IMG/VR virus record: IMGVR_UViG_3300030406_004314
Location: 1 to 31,708 of that record
Length of the DNA stretch: 31,708 nt
Reading direction: 5' to 3' (one strand)
Source: a virus
Shown: in pieces, positions 21,293 through 29,437 of the stretch
Layout of the letters: each line of letters begins with the position of its first letter
How positions within the stretch are numbered: the stretch's first letter is position 1
Notes under the pieces: generated by a model
The model's database searches: none
The model's input: the letters and a program-made list of their open reading frames with translations, nothing else
Told to the model about the DNA's origin: nothing
Program-made: the position numbers and the translations under genes

Positions 21293-21493
21293 GTGGAGGT
21301 CATCGTCCTGTATTTGGTGCTGGACACCTACACCTACACATGGGCGATAGGCAGTAGAACACGGTTAGAACATTACCGAATTTGTAAATACAGGGAGCTG
21401 AACAGCGAGTCAGAGCAGACATACACTTGGTATCTGCCTTACTTCACGTCGTATTGTGATCCGTATGTGATCTACGAGGTTCCCGATGATTGA
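21293..21493 (+). CDS. Small Tyr/Cys-rich hypothetical protein
   Basis: About 66 residues, taken from a GTG at 21293; a GGAGG at 21295-21299 follows that codon, so a shorter start such as TTG 21311 may be the real one. The sequence VIVLYLVLDTYTYTWAIGSR, then LEHYRICKYREL, has a hydrophobic N-terminus followed by a Cys/Tyr-rich soluble part ending YCDPYVIYEVPDD. Its end overlaps the next gene by eight bases. Possibly a small secreted or membrane-associated lysis accessory; unproven. Confidence 0.5.
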   Translation: MEVIVLYLVLDTYTYTWAIGSRTRLEHYRICKYRELNSESEQTYTWYLPYFTSYCDPYVIYEVPDD

Positions 21494-21962
21494 CCCTGTG
21501 ACCGCAGTGGCAGCGGCCACTAAAGCCTACGCTGGCGTACAAGCCTTCATCCAGGCTGGGAAAAGTATCGAGGATACGTTTACTGTAGTCGCTCGGTGGC
21601 AGGGTCATGCGTCAGACGTGCTGTTTGCTAGCCAAAGACATAAGAAGCGCACCAACCCATTAAAGCAAGTTGTGTTTTCTTCTTCAGTCGAAGCGGAAGC
21701 GGCTGAACTCTATGCGCACCGCAAGCGCATAGACAATCAACGCAAGGAGCTTATCCAGCTTCTGCGCTACGCATACGGAAATGAGGGCGTCGAAGAATAT
21801 CGGAAATGCATGAAAGAGGTGCAGGAGCAGCGCAAACGCGAGGTCTACGCTCAACAGGAAGCTAAAGACGCGCTGGTAAAATCTGTGTGGATTGCTATTC
21901 TTGCAGCCGTGGCAGGTTACATAATTTGGATAATTGTACAGGCGATTACGGGGAGAGCGTGA
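21486..21962 (+). CDS. Membrane-anchored coiled-coil phage protein
   Basis: 158 residues from ATG 21486. The N-terminus MIDPVTAVAAATKAYAGVQA is typical of a family I recognise from marine phages. A long charged helix (residues about 65-125, with KRIDNQRKELIQLLRYAYG and EVQEQRKREVYAQQEAKDAL) precedes one C-terminal membrane segment (VWIAILAAVAGYIIWIIVQA). The layout (cytoplasmic coiled coil, C-terminal anchor) together with the following holin genes suggests a lysis or virion-membrane role. A spanin-like or internal virion function cannot be distinguished. Confidence 0.65.
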   Translation: MIDPVTAVAAATKAYAGVQAFIQAGKSIEDTFTVVARWQGHASDVLFASQRHKKRTNPLKQVVFSSSVEAEAAELYAHRKRIDNQRKELIQLLRYAYGNEGVEEYRKCMKEVQEQRKREVYAQQEAKDALVKSVWIAILAAVAGYIIWIIVQAITGRA

Positions 21963-21963
21963 A

Positions 21964-22173
21964 ATGCTGGATGAGCCTTCTAAGCAAATTGTAGATACAG
22001 TTTCTGTGGCCACGACTGTGGGGGCGCTTGCTGGAGTGCTGCCCGCCGTCGCCGCTTTGCTCACGATTTTTTGGACAGCCATAAGGATATGGGAAACCGA
22101 CACGGTGCAGGGTTGGTTCCGCAAAGAGCGGAAGCGCGACAAGAAAGGGCGCTACGTCAAGGAGGGTGACTGA
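21964..22173 (+). CDS. Small single-pass membrane protein, holin candidate
   Basis: 69 residues from ATG 21964, with GGGGAGAG about six bases upstream; ATG 21934 lies inside the previous gene. One membrane segment (VGALAGVLPAVAALLTIFWT) is followed by a basic tail (WFRKERKRDKKGRYVKEGD). One TM and a Lys/Arg-rich C-terminus next to a lysozyme is typical of small holins or antiholins. Its stop overlaps the next start. Confidence 0.58.
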   Translation: MLDEPSKQIVDTVSVATTVGALAGVLPAVAALLTIFWTAIRIWETDTVQGWFRKERKRDKKGRYVKEGD

Positions 22174-22574
22174 TGCTTCAAGCACTTATCGGTCCCGTCA
22201 CCGGCTTACTGGATAAGTTCATTCCAGATGCAGACACCAAACAAAAACTGGCCCATGAAATCGCCACGATGTCAGAGCGCCATGCGCAGGAACTGGCGAA
22301 AGGTCAGATTGAAATTAATAAGGCAGAAGCGGCGCATAAGTCAATGTTCGTTGCCGGGTGGAGACCGTTTGTCGGCTGGACCTGCGGCGTGGCTTTGGCT
22401 TGGCATTTCGTGGGTCAGCCTATTGCTGTTTTCGTCATCACATTCGCTGGCGTAGACACTCCTCCGCTCCCCGTTTTTGAGATGGAAAGCCTGCTCACCG
22501 TGCTTCTCGGTATGCTCGGTCTGGGTGGACTTCGGAGCTGGGAAAAGACGAAGCAGGTAGCGAGAGAGAAGTGA
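22173..22574 (+). CDS. 3-TM holin (gene-transfer-agent type)
   Basis: 133 residues from ATG 22173 in a TGATG overlap. KLAHEIATMSERHAQELAKG then QIEINKAEAAHKSMFVAGWR form the amphipathic helix and the RPFVGWTCGVALAWHF membrane entry that define the GTA_holin_3TM family. A second hydrophobic stretch (IAVFVITFAGV) and a third (LLTVLLGMLGLGGL) follow before RSWEKTKQVAREK. Such proteins permeabilise the inner membrane so that the endolysin reaches the wall. It lies two genes upstream of the lysozyme. Confidence 0.8.
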   Translation: MLQALIGPVTGLLDKFIPDADTKQKLAHEIATMSERHAQELAKGQIEINKAEAAHKSMFVAGWRPFVGWTCGVALAWHFVGQPIAVFVITFAGVDTPPLPVFEMESLLTVLLGMLGLGGLRSWEKTKQVAREK

Positions 22575-22765
22575 CGCCAGAGCAACTCAATGCATGGCGC
22601 ATTATTCCGCGCCTGTTGATGTTTGCGATGATCGCGATGACGTACCGCGTTGTCGAATGGTTCATGTCCCTGCCTGATCCGAATCCCGAGCAAGCGGCTC
22701 TGGTCAGCGTGATGACGGGCGCACTTACTGCTGCCTTCGGTCTGTTCCTCGGTAAAAAAGAATGA
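22571..22765 (+). CDS. Small two-TM phage membrane protein
   Basis: 64 residues from a GTG at 22571 overlapping the previous stop, with GAGAG upstream. LNAWRIIPRLLMFAMIAMTY then ALVSVMTGALTAAFGLFLGK give two membrane segments with a short loop (MSLPDPNPEQ). Small proteins of this form are common beside holin and lysozyme genes in marine phages, and it may be a second holin or an antiholin. The stop overlaps the lysozyme start. Confidence 0.65.
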   Translation: MTPEQLNAWRIIPRLLMFAMIAMTYRVVEWFMSLPDPNPEQAALVSVMTGALTAAFGLFLGKKE

Positions 22766-23205
22766 GGATTTCCCCCCACGGCATCGCTCTTATCAAACAC
22801 TTTGAGGGGTGTGAGACAACCGCATATCAATGCTCTGCAAATGTCTGGACGATTGGGTACGGGCATACGCGGGGTGTCAGAGAAGGCGATAAAATTACCG
22901 AAGACAAAGCGGAGTATCTTCTTCTTGAAGATCTGAAACACTTCGAAGGCTTTGTGGACCGCTTGGTCGAGGTCAGCTTGAATCAAGACCAATTCGATGC
23001 GTTGGTTGCTTGGACCTTTAACTTGGGCCCAACGAATCTTGGTGAAAGCACGTTGCTCAGAAAGCTCAATCAGGGACACTACGACGAGGTGCCCAGTGAA
23101 ATGGCACGCTGGAACAGATCTGACGGCAAGGTCTTGGAGGGTCTGAAAAGGCGCCGCAAGGCAGAGGGCCTGCTCTGGCAAGGACTCGACTGGAAGGATG
23201 TCTAA
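22762..23205 (+). CDS. Phage lysozyme (GH24 endolysin) with E-C-T triad
   Basis: 147 residues. A muramidase that cleaves the glycan chain of peptidoglycan for release of progeny. FEG gives catalytic E15. Counting E-x8-C-x5-T gives C24 and T30 (VWTIGYGHT), so the usual Asp of the T4-type triad is Cys, as in the P1/phage 21 class of endolysins. FDALVAWTFNLGPTNLGEST and RWNRSDGKVLEGLKRRRKAE complete the domain. There is no signal-anchor segment at the N-terminus, so export must rely on the adjacent holins. The start overlaps the previous stop, and the end overlaps TerL. Confidence 0.9.
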   Translation: MRISPHGIALIKHFEGCETTAYQCSANVWTIGYGHTRGVREGDKITEDKAEYLLLEDLKHFEGFVDRLVEVSLNQDQFDALVAWTFNLGPTNLGESTLLRKLNQGHYDEVPSEMARWNRSDGKVLEGLKRRRKAEGLLWQGLDWKDV

Positions 23206-24682
23206 TTTAGCACTAAAAGATTTTGACATTCTTTCTGAACAAGAGAAGCAAGAGGCTCTGGCCCTGCTTCAGCGTTACGAGACAATAGAGCAGCAGGAAG
23301 ACTGCCAGAAAGACTTCATTCGCTTTGTGAAAAGCCAGTGGCCCGAGTTTGTCGAGGGGCGCCATCATCGCATAATCGGTGAAAAATTTAATCGGATCGC
23401 TCAAGGAAAGCTAAAGAGGCTTATCGTCTGCTTGCCTCCGCGTCACACTAAGTCGGAATTTGCCTCTACTTTTTTCCCAGCATGGATGATGGGTCTCAAG
23501 GGCGATCTCAAGATTATTCAGACCACCCACACTGCTGAATTGGCAGTCAGATTCGGCCGCAGAGTGCGGAATATCATCGACTCTGATGAGTATCAGACCG
23601 TCTTTCCAGAATTGAAGCTGCAAGCTGACAATAAAAGCGCAGGCCGCTGGACCACAAACAAGGGCGGCGAATCGTTCTACGCAGGTGTGGGCGGTGCAAT
23701 TACAGGTCGCGGCGCTGATCTCCTTATCATTGACGATCCGGTCTCGGAGCAAGACGCTCTGAGCCCGACCGCCATGGATTCAGTTTATGAGTGGTACACC
23801 TCTGGGCCCCGCCAGCGTCTTCAGCCGGGCGGTATTATCGTGATCGTAATGACCCGATGGAGCACCAAAGACCTCGTGGGTCGCGTCTTGAAAAAGCAAG
23901 GCGATGATTATGCAGATCAGTGGGAAATTGTGGAGTTTCCCGCCATCATGCCCGAATCCGATACGCCACTTTGGCCAGAATTTTGGAAAAAAGAGGAACT
24001 TTTGAGTGTCAAAGCCTCTTTGCCTCTGTCCAAGTGGAATGCTCAATGGATGCAAGATCCGACAGCGGAAGAGGGGTCCATTGTTAAGCGGGAATGGTGG
24101 AACAAGTGGGAGCCAGATTATGTGCCCGAATATGAATACGTCATCCAAAGCTATGACACCGCTTTTTCGAAGAAAGAAACGGCGGACTACAGCGCCATCA
24201 CAACGTGGGCGGTTTTCAAGCCTAGAGATAGCGAGCCCGACGCCATCATTTTGCTCGATGCAAAGCGTGTCAGAGCTGATTTTCCAGAACTGAAAAAGCT
24301 GGCTTGGGAGGAGTATAAATATTGGGAGCCTGACTGCGTATTGATCGAGGCAAAGGCATCTGGCACCCCGCTCACACAGGAGTTACGGCGTATAGGCATA
24401 CCGGTCACCGCCTATACACCGAGCAGGGGGCAGGATAAGATTGCCAGAATGAACTCTGTGGCCCCTATTTTCGAGTCTGGCATGGTTTGGGCTCCAGAAG
24501 AGGCATTTGCGGAAGAAGTGATTGAAGAAATGGCTGCTTTTCCGTATGGAGACCATGATGACTACTGTGACTCGGCCACAATGGCCTTGATGAGGTTCCG
24601 ACAGGGCGGTTTTCTGTCACTTGGAGACGATTATCAAGTAGAAATTCACCCTATGAGACGTGACAGAAAGGTTTATTACTGA
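23198..24682 (+). CDS. terL: Terminase large subunit
   Basis: 494 residues. It is the ATPase and nuclease of the packaging motor. Walker A is a variant without Gly, PPRHTKS at residues 80-86; Walker B is LLIIDD with D179-D180; the coupling motif is VMTRWS at 218-222. The RNase H-fold nuclease follows: SYDTAF with D320, VLIEAKASGTPL with E384, and GDHDDYCDSATMAL with D454-D458. Length is normal and no key residue is missing. ATG 23198 overlaps the lysozyme by eight bases, placing lysis immediately upstream of packaging. The small subunit is far upstream at 4765. Confidence 0.95.
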   Translation: MSNLALKDFDILSEQEKQEALALLQRYETIEQQEDCQKDFIRFVKSQWPEFVEGRHHRIIGEKFNRIAQGKLKRLIVCLPPRHTKSEFASTFFPAWMMGLKGDLKIIQTTHTAELAVRFGRRVRNIIDSDEYQTVFPELKLQADNKSAGRWTTNKGGESFYAGVGGAITGRGADLLIIDDPVSEQDALSPTAMDSVYEWYTSGPRQRLQPGGIIVIVMTRWSTKDLVGRVLKKQGDDYADQWEIVEFPAIMPESDTPLWPEFWKKEELLSVKASLPLSKWNAQWMQDPTAEEGSIVKREWWNKWEPDYVPEYEYVIQSYDTAFSKKETADYSAITTWAVFKPRDSEPDAIILLDAKRVRADFPELKKLAWEEYKYWEPDCVLIEAKASGTPLTQELRRIGIPVTAYTPSRGQDKIARMNSVAPIFESGMVWAPEEAFAEEVIEEMAAFPYGDHDDYCDSATMALMRFRQGGFLSLGDDYQVEIHPMRRDRKVYY

Positions 24683-27189
24683 TGGCCATCGAGCGGAAAG
24701 AGTTAGGCACTGACACCAACCCAGATGTGAAGCCAATGGGCAACGCAATGACGGTGATCGCAGAACCATCGCGACAGGATCAGATTAGACAGGCAGCAGA
24801 AATTCTTGTCGCAGATGACGCCATCCTGATTGACGATGAAATCGATGCTCCAGTCATGGAGGCGGCACAAGCCCCGTTTACGGCCAACTTAGTCGATCAA
24901 ATCGATGACGCTGACCTGATGGTCGTGTCAAAAGAGATTTTGGCTGGAATCGAGCAAGATAAAGAAAGCCGTGCCGAGTGGGAACGGACGTATCTTGACG
25001 GACTCAAGTATCTGGGAATGAAGTTTGACGAGGCAAGAACCTCTCCCTTTCAAGGCTCCACTGGCGTCATCCATCCAATACTTGCCGAGGCTGTCACGCA
25101 ATTTCAAGCGCAAGCATACAAAGAGATGCTTCCTGCCAAGGGTCCAGTAAAAACAGAAATTATCGGCGCTCGCACTCCAGAAACAGAATCTCAGGCGACT
25201 CGCGTCGAAGAGTTTATGAACTTTTACATCCTTAACGTGATGCAGGAGTTTGATCCAGAGCTGGATATGCTGTTGTTTTATCTGCCACTCGCGGGTAGTG
25301 CGTTCAAAAAAGTATACTTTGACACGGCAGTCAATCGTGCCATGTCAAAATTTATCGAGCCGCAAGACTTGATAGTGCCCTATGAGGCGTCTGATCTGAC
25401 CAGCGCCGAGAGAGTCACCCACGTCTTACAAATGTCGAAGAACGAAATCCGTAAGCAGCAGCTCAACGGGTTTTATGCTGATATCGACATTTCTGAAAAC
25501 GGATACTCACTGGCGAGATCAGAAATAGAAGAGGAAATTGACAGTATCGAGGGCATGGAGCCCAGCAGTCAAAACACTCGGGATCACACGGTTTATGAAG
25601 TGCATACTGTTCTCGATCTCGCGGGCTTTGAGGACATGGGGCCTGATGGTCAACCGACTGGCCTCAAGCTGCCTTACATCGTCACCATTGACGATGTAAG
25701 CAAAAAAGTTCTTTCAATAAGGCGCAATTATTTAGAGACTGACGCTCTTAAAACGAAGATCAATTATTTTGTGCAATACAAGTTCCTACCGGGTCTCGGA
25801 TTTTACGGCCTCGGGCTGAGCCACATGATCGGAGGACTTGCCAAAGCGAGCACGTCCATACTGCGTCAGCTCATCGATGCGGGAACGCTTGCAAACTTGC
25901 CTGCTGGATTTAAGGCTCGGGGTATGCGCATCAGGGATGAGGACGAACCCCTTCAGCCCGGCGAGTTCCGCGACATTGACACAACGGGCGGCAATCTTCG
26001 CGAAAACTTGATACCCCTGCCAATCAAAGAACCGAGCAATGTGCTTATGAGCTTGCTCGGCTTGCTGGTGGAATCTGGCAAACGGTTTGCCTCAATCGCA
26101 GACATGAATGTCGGCGATATGAATCAGGCGATGCCTGTCGGAACAACTGTCGCCCTGCTTGAGCGCGGCACGAAAGTCATGTCCGCAATCCATAAAAGAT
26201 TGCACTACAGCCAGCGCGTTGAGTTTCAATTGCTGGCAAGAGTCTTTGCAGAGTTCTTGCCCCCAAGCTATCCATATCAAACAGGATCAGGCACGGCAGA
26301 AATCAAGGTGCAAGATTTTGACGGACGTATCGATGTCATCCCTGTAAGTGATCCCAATATTTTTAGTCAGAGCCAGCGGATAACGATGGCTCAAGAGCTG
26401 CTGCAGCTTGTGCAGTCCAACCCCCAAGTCCATGGGCCACAAGGAGTTTATGAAGCCTATCGCAGAATGTATGCCGCTTTGGGTATCGATAATGTGGAGG
26501 GTCTGCTTCAGCCCCCCGCACCTCCGCCACAACCTATGCCAGTGGACGCTGGCCTAGAAAACGCTGGCCTACTCGCGGGACAGCCACAGCAGGCGTTTCC
26601 TAATCAAAATCACAGGGCCCATGTGGATGCGCACAGGAGCTTATTCCTGACCGAGATCGTCAAAACGACGCCTCAAATACAAGCTCTAATTATTTCTCAT
26701 TGTTGTCAGCATCTTCAATTCATGGCCACAGAGCTTGCGACGCAACAGTTGCCTCCAGAGATTACACAGCAGACAGAGCAAATAGAGCAATTAGCTCAGT
26801 CTGGTCAAGTGCCACCAGATCAGTTAGCCCCCATGCAACAACAGGTAACCATGATGATTGAGCAAATGTCTGCACCGATATTGGCGCAGCTCACTCAAGA
26901 GTTTTTGCTCAGTATCGGTCAAGCTGACTCAGAAGACCCGCTTGTTGCGATTCGTCAACAAGAGCTTGACATTCGTGCTGCAGAGCTACAGCAAGATCAA
27001 AACCAGTTTGAGCAGAAGGAAGAAGCAAGAGCCAATGAAAAACTGCTTGAGGCGGAAATCGCCAAACAACGGATCGACGCGACCCGAAACAACAACGACG
27101 AAAAAATGGATTTGGCGATGGAACGCTTGCGGAATCAAACTGATTTGAAGTTGCTTGAGCTGCAAGCAAAGTATGGTATTCGATTATAG
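24682..27189 (+). CDS. Portal protein
   Basis: 835 residues from ATG 24682 (TGATG overlap with TerL). It forms the ring through which DNA enters the head and to which TerL docks. Recognition rests on position directly after TerL, the large size typical of podovirus-like portals and segments such as EWERTYLDGLKYLGMKFDEA, GSTGVIHPILAEAVTQFQAQ and GLGLSHMIGGLAKASTSILR. The C-terminal 200 residues are rich in Gln and Glu and look coiled-coil (QQELDIRAAELQQDQNQFEQ), which may form the barrel extending into the capsid. About 20 acidic residues in the first 60 form a disordered leader. Confidence 0.85.
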   Translation: MAIERKELGTDTNPDVKPMGNAMTVIAEPSRQDQIRQAAEILVADDAILIDDEIDAPVMEAAQAPFTANLVDQIDDADLMVVSKEILAGIEQDKESRAEWERTYLDGLKYLGMKFDEARTSPFQGSTGVIHPILAEAVTQFQAQAYKEMLPAKGPVKTEIIGARTPETESQATRVEEFMNFYILNVMQEFDPELDMLLFYLPLAGSAFKKVYFDTAVNRAMSKFIEPQDLIVPYEASDLTSAERVTHVLQMSKNEIRKQQLNGFYADIDISENGYSLARSEIEEEIDSIEGMEPSSQNTRDHTVYEVHTVLDLAGFEDMGPDGQPTGLKLPYIVTIDDVSKKVLSIRRNYLETDALKTKINYFVQYKFLPGLGFYGLGLSHMIGGLAKASTSILRQLIDAGTLANLPAGFKARGMRIRDEDEPLQPGEFRDIDTTGGNLRENLIPLPIKEPSNVLMSLLGLLVESGKRFASIADMNVGDMNQAMPVGTTVALLERGTKVMSAIHKRLHYSQRVEFQLLARVFAEFLPPSYPYQTGSGTAEIKVQDFDGRIDVIPVSDPNIFSQSQRITMAQELLQLVQSNPQVHGPQGVYEAYRRMYAALGIDNVEGLLQPPAPPPQPMPVDAGLENAGLLAGQPQQAFPNQNHRAHVDAHRSLFLTEIVKTTPQIQALIISHCCQHLQFMATELATQQLPPEITQQTEQIEQLAQSGQVPPDQLAPMQQQVTMMIEQMSAPILAQLTQEFLLSIGQADSEDPLVAIRQQELDIRAAELQQDQNQFEQKEEARANEKLLEAEIAKQRIDATRNNNDEKMDLAMERLRNQTDLKLLELQAKYGIRL

Positions 27190-27198
27190 GAGGCCCCC

Positions 27199-27408
27199 AT
27201 GCCACTCAAAAAAGGTAAATCTCAAAAAACCGTCAGCGATAACATCAAGACTGAAATGAAAGCGGGCAAGCCCCACAAACAGGCAGTCGCTATTGCAATG
27301 AAAACCGCCAAAGGAATGAGTCAAGGTGGCGAGGTAAAGCGCGTCAGGAAACAAGTTCGCGGCGGTGGCGCTGCGACAAAAGGGCTTAATTTTTATGAGA
27401 TCGAGTGA
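27199..27408 (+). CDS. Small basic conserved phage protein
   Basis: 69 residues with AGGAGG before ATG 27199. The motif MPLKKGKSQKTVSDNIKTEM, then AGKPHKQAVAIAMKTAK, is very widespread in marine phages beside the portal gene. The composition (Lys/Arg-rich with a Gly-rich middle) suggests nucleic-acid or head contact. No function is assigned to the family as far as I know. Confidence 0.78.
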   Translation: MPLKKGKSQKTVSDNIKTEMKAGKPHKQAVAIAMKTAKGMSQGGEVKRVRKQVRGGGAATKGLNFYEIE

Positions 27409-27590
27409 TGGATGATATCGACCTCGCAAATCGCTTGAAAAAAACTATTGAGGAAAGGAAGCAGCTCATTCAAGAAACCCTGATGAGCGGCCGACTTTCT
27501 GATATGGAAATGTACAAGAGTATACTCGGCGAGATTAATGCGCTAACCTTAATAGAACAGACCATTTCTGAATATTTTAAGGGGAGTTGA
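27408..27590 (+). CDS. Small helical phage protein
   Basis: 60 residues from ATG 27408, overlapping the previous stop; a GTG at 27405 would add one residue. Entirely helical and charged (LANRLKKTIEERKQLIQETL, then YKSILGEINALTLIEQTISE). Similar short proteins occur between portal and capsid genes in related phages; function unknown. Confidence 0.65.
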   Translation: MDDIDLANRLKKTIEERKQLIQETLMSGRLSDMEMYKSILGEINALTLIEQTISEYFKGS

Positions 27591-27591
27591 G

Positions 27592-28002
27592 TTGGGAGTT
27601 GAAGAGGCTTATGTACCACCGGATCAGGTTGTTCTGGATCCAACTATTTTGGAAAAAAGTGCAATTGAGAGGATGCCAGATCCTACGGGGTGGAGAATGT
27701 TGGTCCTGCCGTGGGCAGGCGTTGCAAAAAGTAAAGGCGGCATACACCTGACCAAAAGCACAATGGATCGAGAGGCTCTGGCCACTGTCATAGCTTATGT
27801 GGTCAAGATGGGCCCGTTATGCTACAACGACACGGAGAAATTTGGCGACACGCCTTGGTGCCGAGAAAAACAGTGGATCATGATCGGTAGGTACGCAGGC
27901 GCTAGATTCAAATTGGAGGACGGCCAAGAGGTCAGAATAATCAATGATGACGAGTGTATTGGCACGATTTTGAACCCAGCAGACGTGGTGAGCATCTTAT
28001 GA
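27592..28002 (+). CDS. GroES-like co-chaperonin
   Basis: 136 residues, starting at a TTG (27592) with GGGGAG five bases upstream. PTGWRMLVLPWAGVAKSKGG is the start of the GroES (Cpn10) barrel, followed by a mobile-loop region (GIHLTKSTMDREALATVIAY). The end carries RYAGARFKLEDGQEVRIIND and ECIGTILNPADVV, equivalent to the C-terminal strands. It is longer than bacterial GroES (about 97 residues), with an insert holding CYNDTEKFGDTPWCREKQW, typical of phage versions. Probably pairs with host GroEL to fold the capsid protein, as T4 gp31 does. It lies between portal and scaffold genes. Confidence 0.85.
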   Translation: MGVEEAYVPPDQVVLDPTILEKSAIERMPDPTGWRMLVLPWAGVAKSKGGIHLTKSTMDREALATVIAYVVKMGPLCYNDTEKFGDTPWCREKQWIMIGRYAGARFKLEDGQEVRIINDDECIGTILNPADVVSIL

Positions 28003-28952
28003 TTGACAACGAAGCAAGACAGCCCGAAGAAGAAATACAAATAGAAATTACAGATCAGCCTGACGCCGAGCCGCAAGGCTCTGAGGATGAGCTGACAGAA
28101 TATTCGAAACGTGTCTCCCGTCGCGTCAACAAGCTAAACGCAAGAGCGAGGGAGGCGGAAGAGAGAGCGGCCGCTGCAGAGCGATTGGTGCAAGAGAGAG
28201 AGCAACAACTGCATCAATTTAGAAATATTGCAGCCGAAAATGAATCTGCCGCGCTTGTTGCAGAAGAGGAAAAAATAAAAGCACAGGAATCGCAGGTAGA
28301 CGAAATTTTCCGTCAGGCGGTCCAGAGCGGCGACGCTGACCTACAGTCGAAAGCCACCACCTTGAAGAACGAGGTTGCGATTCGCAAAGAAAAATTAAAT
28401 ACCGCGAAGGCTAGGAGGCAGGCGCAAGAACAACAGCAGGCTCAATATCAAACTTATGAGCAGGCTCCGCAACAACAGCCCCAGCCTCAAGCCGAGCCTC
28501 AAGCCCAAGAGCCTACACAAGAGGCTTTAGCTTGGCACGAAAAAAATCCTTGGTATGGCGACGCAGAAAGCGAAGAGCACAAAGAAGCCACACAGTTTGC
28601 GTATTTTACGCATTACAATTTAATCAGCGAGGGCTTCGAGCCTGATTCAGAAGATTATTATCAGGCACTAGATTCCCGTGTCGAAAGGGCTTATCCTAAT
28701 CTACCAAGACAGGGCACAAGTGCCCCGTCACAAGAGATCGAGCAAAGTGAGAGTCAACCCGCCGTGCAACGAGTTGCCTCCGCCACAAATAGTGGTCGAT
28801 CACAAACACGAGTGAAGAAGGACGGTGTTCGTTTCACCAATAGTGAAATCGACCGGATTAGCGGATTAAAGCCGCATAATATGACCGACGAACAATGGTT
28901 GAAAATTGTGGCAAAAGAGAAGCAGAAAATCCAAGCGAGAGAGGCTAGATAA
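27999..28952 (+). CDS. Head scaffolding-like protein
   Basis: 317 residues from ATG 27999 (ATGA overlap with the GroES gene). The N-terminus is acidic and disordered. Residues about 35-130 form a long coiled coil (RVSRRVNKLNARAREAEERA, then EREQQLHQFRNIAAENESAA). A Gln/Pro-rich linker (QQPQPQAEPQAQEP) follows, then a folded part (EALAWHEKNPWYGDAESEEH) and a basic C-terminus (FTNSEIDRISGLKPH). Composition and position before the capsid gene are as expected for a scaffold that templates procapsid assembly. The call is from architecture, since scaffolds share little sequence. Confidence 0.68.
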   Translation: MIDNEARQPEEEIQIEITDQPDAEPQGSEDELTEYSKRVSRRVNKLNARAREAEERAAAAERLVQEREQQLHQFRNIAAENESAALVAEEEKIKAQESQVDEIFRQAVQSGDADLQSKATTLKNEVAIRKEKLNTAKARRQAQEQQQAQYQTYEQAPQQQPQPQAEPQAQEPTQEALAWHEKNPWYGDAESEEHKEATQFAYFTHYNLISEGFEPDSEDYYQALDSRVERAYPNLPRQGTSAPSQEIEQSESQPAVQRVASATNSGRSQTRVKKDGVRFTNSEIDRISGLKPHNMTDEQWLKIVAKEKQKIQAREAR

Positions 28953-29422
28953 TGGCTGAAACAAAAAAGAACACTCGGTCCAGCCGTGAGAGCGGAGCGC
29001 ACGATAATCAGGCTCGGCGAAAACCATGGCGTCCAGTGCGGAAGTTAGAGACTCCACCCCCTCCACCCGGCTTTGTTTACAGGTGGATTCGTGAGTCGAT
29101 GTTAGGAAACGAAGACAGAGCGAATGTTTCGCGACGTCTGCGCGAAGGTTGGGAATTGGTACGCGGTACTGATCTCCCGCCTGAGTGGCAGCTCCCAACA
29201 GTAGATAACGGCCGACATGAAGGCGTCATTTATAACGAAGGTTTGTTGCTGGCCAAGATCCCACAGGAGACGGTCGATGAGCGTAATGCCTATTACTCTC
29301 AAAAGACTGAACAGGCGAATGCAGCTTTGGACAACAATATGTTCAATGAAGCGTCGCAAGATTCTCGATATGTGCAATATGATCCTGACCGCTCAAGCCG
29401 TGTTTCTTTTGGCAAGCAGTAA
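28952..29422 (+). CDS. Conserved head-region protein, function unknown
   Basis: 156 residues from ATG 28952 (TAATG overlap). A basic N-terminus (ETKKNTRSSRESGAHDNQAR) leads to PPPPPGFVYRWIRESML and NVSRRLREGWELVRGTDLPP. A C-terminal half ends DRSSRVSFGKQ. I recognise the FVYRWIR...GWELV pattern from marine phage head modules, where it is annotated only as hypothetical. Position between scaffold and capsid genes suggests a head-assembly role. Confidence 0.65.
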   Translation: MAETKKNTRSSRESGAHDNQARRKPWRPVRKLETPPPPPGFVYRWIRESMLGNEDRANVSRRLREGWELVRGTDLPPEWQLPTVDNGRHEGVIYNEGLLLAKIPQETVDERNAYYSQKTEQANAALDNNMFNEASQDSRYVQYDPDRSSRVSFGKQ

Positions 29423-29437
29423 AAGGAGAAGTTCATC

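Noticed and set aside
22495-23229. Minus-strand frame of 244 codons across the holin and lysozyme genes
   Set aside because: Antisense of genes with catalytic and membrane motifs; the protein has no recognisable domain.
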